Assembly: GCA_006503475.1 (NCBI GenBank)
Contig: RSEH01000255.1
Coordinates: 1 to 64,000, forward strand
DNA length: 64,000 nt
Direction: 5' to 3'
From: Stentor roeselii
Lineage: Eukaryota; Ciliophora; Heterotrichea; Heterotrichida; Stentoridae
The notes beneath the pieces are model-generated. The model saw only the letters and a program-made list of their open reading frames with translations, was not told where the DNA came from and did no database searches. The position numbers and the translations under genes are program-made. Every line of letters starts with the position of its first letter. Position 1 is the stretch's first letter. Below are positions 29,307 through 38,062 of the stretch, in pieces.

Positions 29307-29640
29307 TGTCTTTATTCTAGGGAGGGTTAGGGGAAGAAAGAAGTTATTTAAGAAGGGTTAAGGGTAGAGAGAATGAATGTCTTTGGTTGGATCTAAATCT
29401 TAGGGGGGCTCTGAGAAATAATTAAAGGGCTCCTGCTGTTAAATATGCTGGAAATCTATTAAAAGTTTAAAATTTTCCTAATTAATCTAAACATTCAAAA
29501 TCTACTCTTCATTTCTTACCTATCAACAATACATAAATCTCTAAAAAAACCTAAATATTTCAATCCTCTTATTCCTGAGAATCTTACCAAAATTCTATTC
29601 TTTAATCACTTACAATAACTCATCCTAACTATTAATCTAA
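29307..29640. other. Intergenic, nothing recognised
   Basis: This is 334 bp of AT-rich sequence between two minus-strand genes. It includes several CCTAA-like words but no telomeric array, RNA gene or ORF. Confidence 0.5.
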
Positions 29641-30282
29641 CTACTGATCCTTTTTAACTTTATTCTGCAGAACTCTCTTGGGTTTCACAGAAATAATGCA
29701 ATACTTGACGAATAGTCCAAAAGCAGTGGCCAGTGTTCCAACCAAAGCCAAATTTTCAGTGTTCATGTCATTCAAGATCTGGTAACTATAGCTTCCGGTG
29801 GCTTTTTTACACATATACTGGACGAAGCAGTACCAACCAGCGAGATAAACATCAAAAATTATCAAAATCGTCCAACTGGGAGGGTCAAAATACTTCAAAT
29901 TTCCTAGCTCGATTAAAGATATCACAAATAGTCCTCCTTTCAACATCGCATTCAAGAAGATTGTCTTCAAGTCTACTACGAACTCTTCGTATTCCTCTTG
30001 TTTCAAGTAACTTGTTAGGAGAGTCACCAAGAGTGAGGTCGCCAGGATTGAAACTGTCAGAAGGTAAAGGGAAACTTGGAGCTTTGGCTTTACTATTGAG
30101 GATTTAAAAGAACCGAGTAGAGCGAAGAAAAAATAGGTAAAGGAAATGTAAGCTGATACCCATTCAAGTGATGTCAGTTTCCAGAGAAGTTGTGACTTGC
30201 CCATTTCAGCAGTGGTACTAGAAGTGAGGTACCATATGAAATAAAAAAGTAAATGAAGCGATATATACCAGATCTTTCCCAT
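29641..30282 (-). CDS. Six-helix membrane protein, perhaps AIG1/FAR-17a-like
   Basis: This 213-residue protein has about six hydrophobic helices: residues 5-22, 40-60, 68-90, 108-125, 135-155 and 180-200. It has no cleavable signal that stands out. Size, helix number and motifs such as NAMLKGGLFVISLIEL and ATGSYSYQILNDM loosely recall the AIG1/FAR-17a/ADTRP hydrolase family, but the catalytic Thr and His of that family could not be placed with confidence. The tail is basic (KPKRVLQNKVKKDQ), so it is probably cytosolic. Confidence 0.72.
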   Translation of the reverse strand: MGKIWYISLHLLFYFIWYLTSSTTAEMGKSQLLWKLTSLEWVSAYISFTYFFFALLGSFKSSIVKPKLQVSLYLLTVSILATSLLVTLLTSYLKQEEYEEFVVDLKTIFLNAMLKGGLFVISLIELGNLKYFDPPSWTILIIFDVYLAGWYCFVQYMCKKATGSYSYQILNDMNTENLALVGTLATAFGLFVKYCIISVKPKRVLQNKVKKDQ

Positions 30283-30341
30283 TTATAAAACCCTAAAGAT
30301 TCACTAAACCCAAGTGAAAACCATCTAAAAAATCCTCAATA

Positions 30342-32549
30342 ATGACAAAGATCTCAGGTGCAGACGAAATGATCAAAGTATACTGCCGAGTAACAACCCT
30401 TGAGCCAACAGCGCAATACTCAGAATGTTTAAAAATCCATTCAAAGACCACCCTAGAGCTGATAACTCAACAAGATTCACGAGCAGAAGAAATCTTCGGC
30501 AAGCGAGACAAGCTTCTAAACAGTCCAAACATCTCAAAAGACTTTTTCTCTAAAAAGCCTGAAATAGTGAAAACATCAGAAAAGTTCATATTTGACCAGA
30601 TCTTCAAAGAAAGCATGTCGTTCGAGGAAGTCTGGAACCACCTAAGCCTAAACCCAGAAAATCATCATTGTCTTGTCAGCTTACGTCCTTCAGACCTTTT
30701 CTCCTCTAAAAACGGTTTAATTTTCCTTGCTATTCGCTGGGGGCTCGACCGAGGATATTCCTTGAAGGTCGCCATGGCGAAGGTCAACCTGCAGGGAATC
30801 TCAACAAGTCTCTTTAAAGGTTACCGAATCCTTGAAAGTTGCATTGACGGATTTCGATTTCTCATGCAAATCGAGTACTTCACTGAACAAAGGACTAAAG
30901 ACGACTCCTACGTGACAACTTTAGTCTTTATGAAAAATTCTCGTCATAGTAAAATACAATTCGCTGATATTCCTCAGCTTTCAAAGAATACTGATATGCT
31001 TGCTAAGATTTTAACTGACTCTGAGTACAGCAAAAATGCGAGTAACCCGCAGGCTGGCAATCAATTGATACAGATTTTGTGTAAATCGATTTGCTTTGGT
31101 GGAAATGTTTATGTTTTTGGACATATTCAAGGAATTTCTCCTTATCTTGCTTTGAATCGCCAGATACTTTACTATATTGACCACTTGTATAAAAATAGGG
31201 GAAAACCTAGAAATGCTTATTCGGAATTGCTTATTGGGGAAATTATTAAATTGCAGAAAAGTAACTCGAGACTTAGGGAAAAAGTTCAAAGTTCTACACA
31301 AGTTCTTCTCACTCAGGAAGAGGTTAAGGATCAAAAGAAATTTATGAATAGACCTTTGGAGATTATTGAAGAAAAAGAAGAAGGATTTGAACATCAGGAG
31401 GACCACCTTGGAAGGACTAAGTGTACCAAAGAATGTAATGAAATGTTTGAAAAGATTCAGGAACAGAATAAAGAACTTGAAAGTCAACTTAAGGAATTGA
31501 AAAATGAAATTTCTGCATTGAAAAATATGGAAAAAAATCAGTATAGTGAACTGAATAATTTTAAGATGAAAAATAAAGAACTTAATGATGAACTACTCAT
31601 TTTAAAAGGTTGCAACCCTGAAAGTACCGTGAAAATCGCAGAGGAAAACTCAAAAATCCATGAAAAACTGTCAAAAATCACTGAAGAAAACCTGAAACTC
31701 ACTGAAAAATTCTCGAAAACCACGAAAGAAAACTCAGAACTCAAAGAAGCACTAGTAAAAATATCAGGAGATCTAAAAAACAATGAAGAGTGTCTGAAAA
31801 GCCTTGAAAAACAATCAAAAAGAGATGAAGAAACCTTATTATCACATAAAAAAACATTAAGTGGTGAAAATTCCATATCAAAATCAGGATTTGAACAAGA
31901 AAACCCCGACATAAACGCGATCCACAAACATTACTACGAATTAATCACTGCCGAAGCCCACGCGATCAAGTCTTATGAAGACCTGATGAATTTCAGACTA
32001 GAAGAACTGCATGACCTGTACTCATCAACAGTTGACAAATACAATCAAGACATTCACCAGAAAATTCATTTAAAAATCGAAACTCTTCAAAACGAAATCA
32101 AAACTTTAAAAGGCAAACTCATGGAAACCAGTCACGAAATTCAAGAAAAAAATAAAGACCTAGAATTAAAAAAATCCGAAATTCAAGCTAAAAACAATGA
32201 ACTATTCGCAAAAAATCAAGAAATTAACGGAAAAACTCAAGAACTCGACAATTTAAATCTAAAAATGAACGAAGCACAAAAGCATTTCGAATTCGAAAAA
32301 AGTCACGAGTTAAAAAGGCGATTCACAAAAGCCCTTGAAAAAGAAAAAAGCATCTTCAAAAGTGAACTTGACGAAAAATCTTCAATAATCAAGCAACTCG
32401 AGCAGAAAGTCTTTTACTTAAATTCTCAAATCACAGAACTAAAGGAAAAAATAAATAAAACCGAAGACGAACTGGCGAAAGTACAGGTAAACTTCACAGA
32501 ACTCAAAGGAAAGTACGCAATGCTCAAGAAGATGGCAACAAGTCACTAA
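30342..32549 (+). CDS. Kinesin-like coiled-coil protein without P-loop
   Basis: The 735-residue protein starts like a kinesin motor: IKVYCRVTTLEPTAQ near residue 11, then KFIFDQIFKESMSFEEVW. Where the GQTGSGKT nucleotide loop should follow, it has CLVSLRPSDLFSS. The switch II motif DLAGSE is replaced by FADIPQLSK. Later kinesin landmarks remain: ILCKSICFGGNVYVFGHI resembles LLQDSLGGNxKT, and LNRQILYYIDHLYKNRGKPR resembles the motor end and neck. Residues of about 310-735 are coiled coil. It is probably a motor-fold protein that cannot hydrolyse ATP, comparable in principle to Vik1, where a dead motor domain still binds microtubules. The assignment comes from ordered motif correspondence, not a search. 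Confidence 0.78.
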   Translation: MTKISGADEMIKVYCRVTTLEPTAQYSECLKIHSKTTLELITQQDSRAEEIFGKRDKLLNSPNISKDFFSKKPEIVKTSEKFIFDQIFKESMSFEEVWNHLSLNPENHHCLVSLRPSDLFSSKNGLIFLAIRWGLDRGYSLKVAMAKVNLQGISTSLFKGYRILESCIDGFRFLMQIEYFTEQRTKDDSYVTTLVFMKNSRHSKIQFADIPQLSKNTDMLAKILTDSEYSKNASNPQAGNQLIQILCKSICFGGNVYVFGHIQGISPYLALNRQILYYIDHLYKNRGKPRNAYSELLIGEIIKLQKSNSRLREKVQSSTQVLLTQEEVKDQKKFMNRPLEIIEEKEEGFEHQEDHLGRTKCTKECNEMFEKIQEQNKELESQLKELKNEISALKNMEKNQYSELNNFKMKNKELNDELLILKGCNPESTVKIAEENSKIHEKLSKITEENLKLTEKFSKTTKENSELKEALVKISGDLKNNEECLKSLEKQSKRDEETLLSHKKTLSGENSISKSGFEQENPDINAIHKHYYELITAEAHAIKSYEDLMNFRLEELHDLYSSTVDKYNQDIHQKIHLKIETLQNEIKTLKGKLMETSHEIQEKNKDLELKKSEIQAKNNELFAKNQEINGKTQELDNLNLKMNEAQKHFEFEKSHELKRRFTKALEKEKSIFKSELDEKSSIIKQLEQKVFYLNSQITELKEKINKTEDELAKVQVNFTELKGKYAMLKKMATSH

Positions 32550-32568
32550 AAAAATTAACTAGTAATAA

Positions 32569-32796
32569 ATGGCAGAAGAAAATGACGTGATCAACTCCTT
32601 ACTCGTCTCTTTACTGCAAAAAGACAAAAAAAGCCCAAAAAAACCTGACTGGAAACAAAGATTAATCCTTTCTCCACTTCAAGCTGGTTTCGGAGTCGGT
32701 CTTTCTTCAGTCTTAGAAGCGGTGACCAGCGCAAAGCTGGACCTTCCAGAAAGAATTTTTTACCAAGCTTTAAACATCGTGACTTATTTTCTTTAA
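32569..32796 (+). CDS. Small hypothetical protein
   Basis: This encodes 75 residues, starting 19 bp after the kinesin-like stop in an AATAAATGG context like that of other real starts here. The N-terminal half is charged (LLQKDKKSPKKPDWKQR). The second half is amphipathic with a Gly-rich turn (PLQAGFGVGLSSVLEAV). No family was recognised. Being so short, it is less certain than its neighbours. Confidence 0.6.
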   Translation: MAEENDVINSLLVSLLQKDKKSPKKPDWKQRLILSPLQAGFGVGLSSVLEAVTSAKLDLPERIFYQALNIVTYFL

Positions 32797-32824
32797 TCGG
32801 TTAAAGTATGCTCCAGCTTATTAA

Positions 32825-34081
32825 TTAATGAGCCAAGTACTTGTTGCGATTGCTTTTCGCTGCTGTTTTAGGCAAGTTAAGACTTGTGCTGGCGCAAGGC
32901 GATGGTGAACGAGACGGGTTCCTTGAACCGATACGCTTGTGACGCACACTTGTCGGGCTGCTTCCGACGGTGAAGCCGTTCCCCGGGACTGCGAGTTGGT
33001 TCCCGTAGCTTCCTTTTTTCTTGATGTGGCCGAGATTCTCCGCTTTCAGGTCAATGCTACTCATCGAGTTCATTTTTTTCGGAAACACTTCAGGTTTGAC
33101 TTCTTTTTTTTTCCAATTAGGGTCACTAAGGCGTTTTAAGTACTCACTACCAAGTCCAAACTTGGGTATAAATCCCAGCATCTGGACACATGCCATGACC
33201 ATCTTCTTAACCTTCAGCTTATCATGGTAAATCCGATACTCTTCCATATGCGTCATCGGTATTTTCCCCTTCTTCCTAGTGACCCAAGGATGATGCAAAG
33301 CAAGGCTAGCAGTATACCTTTCAAGAGGGTTCTTCATCGTACACCTTAAAAACAAATCCTTTGCCAAAGAAGGAAAGTTATCCGGAAAACTCCATGAGAC
33401 ATTCTGAAGAATTTCTGAGTAATCCAGTCCTTCATGGAGTTGTTTAGAGAAAGGATGAACAGAAGTAATTACCTGATACAAAATGATTCCACAGCTCCAG
33501 ATATCTATCGGGTCGTTGTACTGTTTCAATAAAAACTGCTCCGGCGCCATATAAGCCCGAGTGCCCGACCTCTGGTCTAAGGTCTCTTCCAGGCTGTACT
33601 TCGTGGACAGGCCAAAGTCAGTAATCTTCAACTGGGTATGCGACTCGTCGCAAAACATGATGTTTTCAGGCTTCAGGTCACGGTGCAACACCTGCACTTT
33701 GTGTAAATAGTTAACACCCTCAAAGATCTGACGCATTATCGATGATGCATCTTCATCTGACAGTGATGGGCGAGTACTGATCAACTCTCCTAAAGTCTTT
33801 CCTGTCAATAGTTCCATCTCTAGAATCAAGAAAGAGTCAGTATGATGAAGCGCGATGAACTTCACGATGTTTGGATGGTCTAAACGACTTAAAAGTTCAG
33901 ATTCTTGGATTGATGAAAAAAGCTGCTTTTCGTTTAGTTTGTATTTTTTGATTATTTTCAATGCCACGTCGTGGTGGTTTGAAAGGTTTTTGCATTGAAG
34001 AACGGTCCCGAATGCCCCTTTGCCGAGAGTGCTGATTATGAAGAAGTCATGACTGATTTCTTTTTTTAGACGGTCTTTCAT
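32825..34081 (-). CDS. CAMK/CDPK-like Ser/Thr protein kinase
   Basis: This 418-residue protein has a complete kinase domain at about residues 12-268: LGKGAFGTVLQC, VALKIIKK, LHRDLKPENIMF, ITDFGLSTK, GTRAYMAPEQ and DIWSCGIILYQV. The HPWV motif at the domain end and the general pattern match CDPK/CaMK kinases. No EF-hands follow, so it is not a full CDPK. A helical basic segment (KVKKMVMACVQMLGFI) just after the domain could be a calmodulin-binding or junction-like helix. The last 120 residues are Ser/Pro/Lys-rich. Its start is 12 bp from the divergent coiled-coil gene. Confidence 0.94.
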   Translation of the reverse strand: MKDRLKKEISHDFFIISTLGKGAFGTVLQCKNLSNHHDVALKIIKKYKLNEKQLFSSIQESELLSRLDHPNIVKFIALHHTDSFLILEMELLTGKTLGELISTRPSLSDEDASSIMRQIFEGVNYLHKVQVLHRDLKPENIMFCDESHTQLKITDFGLSTKYSLEETLDQRSGTRAYMAPEQFLLKQYNDPIDIWSCGIILYQVITSVHPFSKQLHEGLDYSEILQNVSWSFPDNFPSLAKDLFLRCTMKNPLERYTASLALHHPWVTRKKGKIPMTHMEEYRIYHDKLKVKKMVMACVQMLGFIPKFGLGSEYLKRLSDPNWKKKEVKPEVFPKKMNSMSSIDLKAENLGHIKKKGSYGNQLAVPGNGFTVGSSPTSVRHKRIGSRNPSRSPSPCASTSLNLPKTAAKSNRNKYLAH

Positions 34082-34093
34082 GGAGTTTATAAA

Positions 34094-35305
34094 ATGAACA
34101 ATGGCGAAAACTACCGCATTGAACCTGACTCTTTCCCATCCTTTTTAATCAAAAGCAAAAAAGAACTCAATGACTGCCCTGAAGGTGACTTGAAGGCTAA
34201 AGATACTTTGAAAGTCCTGGAAAGTCAGAAACAACGACTGGAAATCGACTTAGAGGCTTGTAATCATCGCTTTTTAAAGGAAAAATCGCAACTTGAATCA
34301 AAAATCGCGGCTTTTGAAGCAAATGAAGGAAAACTTAAAGAAGAGCTGATGTTTGTCAAGAATGAATTTTCAAGGTTTAAAGACCGCTCAGTTGAAAGCA
34401 ATGAAAAGTTTTTATTCCTGGAAAGCCAAGTCGATTTTCTTAATAAGGAAAACAAAAGACTGGCAGAGCAACATAAAATTGATAAAGAAAACTGGGAACT
34501 TAAACTGGAGAACTTGAAAAAGAATGTAAAGGGCGACAGCTCTGAGAGTGTCAAGCTCAGTCTCGCGCTAAGTAAAGCTGAGGCTAGAATCGCGAGTTTG
34601 ACTGGGGAAGTTGAGGAACTGAGAAGTAAAAACGAGTTTCAGAAAACAAGTTATCAGCAAAAACTTGACTATGTCCAAGGCGAAGTCGCAAAACTTAAGC
34701 AAGAAGAAGAAAAGTACATCAAGGAACTTGAAGCGAAAAATAAGGACAATGAAGAAATCATTCGACAGCTGAATAAAAAAATTCAAGAAATCGAAAAAAT
34801 GATGGAAAAACAGAAAAAAATTGGATTTTCAAAGAAAAATGAGGTGAAAACCTTTGAAAAATCTTTAAGTGTCTCAGAAAAACTGTCGAAATCTTATAAA
34901 TCTCCTTTGGTATCGTCACCTGCGACTAAGGCCAAACCTCAGCAGTCAACTCGCAGGTCTTCTTCAACAGTAAAAGAGTCTGACTCAGCGAAAAGCATCA
35001 GAAAAAAACCTCCTTCTAGAGACTCCAGTGCAGAAAAAACGATGCCGACTCGTGTTCATAATAAAGCGCCTTCGTATTTGAGAAAGGAAAACCAAAGCAA
35101 CAATATTGAACTCATTGAAAAAGAAATTGCGGTACTTACTGGAAGGTATAAATATTTACTTCAGATGTCTCAGGAAGCTTCTGAATTGCAGAGCTTGAGG
35201 ACTGAAATTCATAAAGTCGCTAATGAGATTGAAGAGAAAAGTAACATGTTGTTTGCATTGAAGAAGAAACAGAAAGAGTTTTTGATGCAGCAGGTTAATT
35301 ATTGA
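34094..35305 (+). CDS. Coiled-coil protein, unknown
   Basis: This 403-residue protein is coiled coil over about residues 40-250. A Ser/Lys/Pro-rich linker follows (about 260-340, including STRRSSSTVKES), then a second short coiled coil that ends the protein (IELIEKEIAVLTGRYKYLLQ, NMLFALKKKQKEFLMQQ). The terminal segment resembles centriolar or basal-body coiled-coil proteins in style only. No signal or membrane segment is seen. Confidence 0.85.
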   Translation: MNNGENYRIEPDSFPSFLIKSKKELNDCPEGDLKAKDTLKVLESQKQRLEIDLEACNHRFLKEKSQLESKIAAFEANEGKLKEELMFVKNEFSRFKDRSVESNEKFLFLESQVDFLNKENKRLAEQHKIDKENWELKLENLKKNVKGDSSESVKLSLALSKAEARIASLTGEVEELRSKNEFQKTSYQQKLDYVQGEVAKLKQEEEKYIKELEAKNKDNEEIIRQLNKKIQEIEKMMEKQKKIGFSKKNEVKTFEKSLSVSEKLSKSYKSPLVSSPATKAKPQQSTRRSSSTVKESDSAKSIRKKPPSRDSSAEKTMPTRVHNKAPSYLRKENQSNNIELIEKEIAVLTGRYKYLLQMSQEASELQSLRTEIHKVANEIEEKSNMLFALKKKQKEFLMQQVNY

Positions 35306-35489
35306 TTTTATAGTAAGTTTAGAATAAGGGTTGATTTTAAGTGATAGAAAGAGTGAGAACCTTTGATGAGGTTTATGTAAAAATTGGAAATTTCGTTTAT
35401 TTTATAATAAGTTTTAAATAAAGGTTAATTAATAGATAGAAGGATTGAGAACTTTTCTTAGAATTATATTAAAACTAGAAATTTCACGT
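35306..35489. repeat. Degenerate tandem duplication, about 94-bp period
   Basis: TTTTATAGTAAGTTT at 35306 recurs as TTTTATAATAAGTTT at 35400. Similar words then follow in the same order in both copies: GGTT(G/A)ATT, GATAGAA, GATTGAGAAC or GAGTGAGAAC, and GAAATTTC. The first copy begins directly after the stop codon of the coiled-coil gene. Divergence shows the duplication is not recent. Confidence 0.75.
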
Positions 35490-35571
35490 TAAATGTAATT
35501 AATAACCTCTTCTTCATATTCAATTAATCAGTACTTTATTCTAACTTTCAACTTATTAACTAAGAATACAT

Positions 35572-36381
35572 CTAATGATACAGCCCTTTCAAAGTTGGTC
35601 TATACAAAAAGTTTGCATCATTGAAATTATGTTCATCATCAGCCATACTTTTATCAATAGTCATCTGAAGTAGTCTCTCCTGTTGATTCGTTTTAAGTAT
35701 TTTCATTTGAAGACAAACTTTATCAGCTGCAAGTTTTTCAGCAGTATTTTCCAGTTCTTTAAGCATTTGTTTATACTTCAAATCATTCGATTTCAGAGAA
35801 CTTTTCAAATTTTTTTCTATTTTCCACAGTTTTTCCAGTTCTTTATCTCCAACTTCTTCCTCTTCCCTGTTTCCACCCTCAAAATTCCCTAAATTTTTCT
35901 TATTTTCTTTAAGATTTCTGATGATTTGCATGTTTTTTTCATGCTGAATTTCGAGATTCTCGATTTTTTTCTTATAATTCTCGATTTCAGCGAGTAAGTC
36001 TTTTTCAATGCTGGAATTTTCAGAACTTTTCAGGTTTTTCTTAGCTTTTAATGAATCGTTTTCAGCCTTGAGCTGTTTGAGTCTTCCTTCTAAGAAAATT
36101 TTGTGTTCTTCTAGCTCTAGAGGATTTTTTACTTTTTGTATCAAGAAGGACTCTTTTTCTTTTTTGAGGACTTCTAGTTTTTGAACTGCTGAACTTAGAG
36201 CTTCTTTTAGGATGTTGGATTTTTTGGGGTATGAGTAGGGAACTGGAGATGACTTTTTTGATAAATCGTTGAATCTGGACTTGTAGAAATCGAATCTTTC
36301 TTTCAGTTTTGAGTTTTCCTCGGTTAGATGGTCGATTTCGCTACTTTTTTAGTACCTTGAGTAGGGCTGCGTAGTACTCAT
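35572..36381 (-). CDS. Coiled-coil protein, paralogue B
   Basis: Two exons joined across a 15-nt intron (36341-36355) give 264 residues. The first exon encodes only eight full codons. The protein is colinear with the 262-residue product at 13127-13915: SSEIDHLTEENSKLKERFDF against SSEIGMLEEMNHKLKDRYEF at the N-terminus, and the tail CLQMKILKTNQQERLLQMT plus NDANFLYRPTLKGLYH. The middle is coiled coil and more divergent. The tail is better conserved than the coil. No function was recognised. Confidence 0.88.
36341..36355 (-). other. 15-nt intron in coiled-coil paralogue B
   Basis: GTACTAAAAAAGTAG (minus strand) lies in phase 2 and brings in a TAA stop. It is the only one of the six beginning GTAC rather than GTAA. 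Removing it gives PYSSEIDHL, matching HSSEIGML of the intronless paralogue. Confidence 0.92.
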
Positions 36382-36421
36382 ATTTATAATAAAAACCCAA
36401 ATTATCCTAACTTAACTCCTT

Positions 36422-37252
36422 CTAAAAATAAGCATTTTCCAAGTTCAAAAAAATCGGCAAGATCTGCAAATAAAGTGTGAAATTCAAGCTAGAATTCTTA
36501 ATAAACCCAACAAAGCTCCTACGATCCTTATGTCCCATCCAAGTATTAACAATTCCCAGCAAGAAATCAACTTTATTCCCATTCTCCGGGTTATACGCCT
36601 GATAATTAACTTTAAGTTCATCAACTTTTTCTTTCAACTTACAAAGCATGGAAGAATTCAACAATGAAAAAACCGAATCATTAAAAAAAATTTCATGAAC
36701 ACTACAAACAGCAAGAAACTCGTCAATTCCAAATGCGAGTTTCGAGTTAATATCAAAAGTTTTCATAATACTTCGAGCAAGGTTGTTAATGATGTTGTTT
36801 ATCGTGCTTTCACTTTGGCCCAGGGCGGATTTGATTTCTTTGTTGAATTGTTTCATTCTTAAGTAGTTCAGAATGTTTTCATATTCGACTTGATTCTCTT
36901 CTGCTTGACTGAGACTCATGAAGTATTTTGAGTATTTTATTGAAACTTTTGATTTGTAGTCAAGAATTGTTTGAATTATTGAAGGCTTGTTTGACGCTTT
37001 GTTCATTGATAAACTGAACTTTGGCATTGGAAATGAACTGTTTGTGCGCTTTTGCATTGTTTTCTTTATTGGCTTCAGCGATGATAGGTTTGGACGTGTT
37101 TGGATTCTTGAGAGTTTTTGTTTTGGTGATAGGGAAAGGATGCTGATGTTCATTGGAGAGTAAGATTTTAAAAAGGGCTGGGGTTTTTTAAGGGTTGAGA
37201 AACTGTTGCTTGTTAAGGACTGGTTCAGGACTTCTTTTTTAGAGATAAACAT
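36422..37252 (-). CDS. Hypothetical protein
   Basis: This 276-residue protein has a basic, Ser/Pro-rich N-terminal 90 residues and a helical second half. DINSKLAFGIDEF near residue 168 loosely resembles an EF-hand loop (hydrophobic at loop position 8 and Glu at position 12), but the usual Asp ligands are incomplete, so Ca2+ binding is doubtful. No other domain was recognised. The ATG is separated by one base from the divergent ATG of the next gene. Confidence 0.78.
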   Translation of the reverse strand: MFISKKEVLNQSLTSNSFSTLKKPQPFLKSYSPMNISILSLSPKQKLSRIQTRPNLSSLKPIKKTMQKRTNSSFPMPKFSLSMNKASNKPSIIQTILDYKSKVSIKYSKYFMSLSQAEENQVEYENILNYLRMKQFNKEIKSALGQSESTINNIINNLARSIMKTFDINSKLAFGIDEFLAVCSVHEIFFNDSVFSLLNSSMLCKLKEKVDELKVNYQAYNPENGNKVDFLLGIVNTWMGHKDRRSFVGFIKNSSLNFTLYLQILPIFLNLENAYF

Positions 37253-37253
37253 T

Positions 37254-38054
37254 ATGAATATTTTTGTTCTTAGTTTAAGTGTTATTGAATGTGCACTTTT
37301 TCACTGTGATCAGCATGTAATCAAGATGATTTTAGAATCAGCTCAGCTCCTATGCTCAGTCGTGTTAATGTCAGGTGGAAAAGCCGGGTACCGTATCGTT
37401 CTACCCAAACACAAATGCACTTTATGGGCATTATCAAGTTTATCCAACTGGAGATGGCTTCGCGACTTAGCCTACGCTTTGAACGACGAGTTTAAATACA
37501 GATACAACCGATTAGAAGACCATCAAAGCATAGAAATAATAAAAGAACTCGAAGAGCCAAATATTCCAGATCTAGGAATGACTGACTTTCACCTCGCAAT
37601 GCCTGAACAGTTCAAAGACCCTGACCCTGTAATTGCCTATCGAAACTACTACGCTGGCGCTAAGTTCGAATTCGCTACTTGGAAAAAAAGAGAAATTCCC
37701 CAGTGGTATGTTTCTTTGAGAACTCTTCTTGGAGGAGATGCAATCAATGAAGCTCGCATGTTAAATGACCCTCAGTTCTTGAAGGAAAAAAGAAGGAAAG
37801 CAAAACAAGAAAAAATCAGGAAAAATGAAAGGAAAGAACAGGCTCAAAAGAAAAAAATAGAAAAAATTGAAAGTCTTAAAAAGAAATTTAAAAAAAATGA
37901 GGAAACTTTAGGAAATGAGGAAAAAGATTTTAAAGAGATTTTGGTTGATAGTGGATTGAAGAATTGTGAAAGGAAGAATGAAGAGTTTAATTTTTTTCAG
38001 GAGGAGGTAGGAGTGAAAACTAGAAGAATGATAAGGGAATCATTAAGTAAGTGA
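37254..38054 (+). CDS. Phage/giant-virus-type conserved protein with basic tail
   Basis: Starting at ATG MNIFVLSLS the protein has 266 residues. Residues 1 to about 160 resemble a conserved protein known from large dsDNA phages and some eukaryotic viruses, as remembered without a search. Landmarks are an N-terminal MNIFVL strand, then CDQHVIKMILESAQLLC, a Trp/Leu helical block around SLSNWRWLRDLAYALNDEFKYRY, then MPEQFKDPDPVIAYRNYY and FATWKKREIPQWY. The conserved Cys, His and Lys suggest an enzyme, but its reaction is unknown. The last 100 residues are a Lys/Glu-rich helix not expected in the viral proteins. Composition resembles neighbouring host genes, so any transfer would be old. Confidence 0.75.
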   Translation: MNIFVLSLSVIECALFHCDQHVIKMILESAQLLCSVVLMSGGKAGYRIVLPKHKCTLWALSSLSNWRWLRDLAYALNDEFKYRYNRLEDHQSIEIIKELEEPNIPDLGMTDFHLAMPEQFKDPDPVIAYRNYYAGAKFEFATWKKREIPQWYVSLRTLLGGDAINEARMLNDPQFLKEKRRKAKQEKIRKNERKEQAQKKKIEKIESLKKKFKKNEETLGNEEKDFKEILVDSGLKNCERKNEEFNFFQEEVGVKTRRMIRESLSK

Positions 38055-38062
38055 GTTAACTA

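Noticed and set aside
29400-29640. CCTAA-like words as telomere remnant
   Set aside because: They are single, irregular words in AT-rich sequence, without a tandem array.
36750-36800. EF-hand in the unknown protein at 36422-37252
   Set aside because: Only some loop positions fit (DINSKLAFGIDE); the central Asp/Gly ligands are missing, so it was not called as a Ca2+ site.
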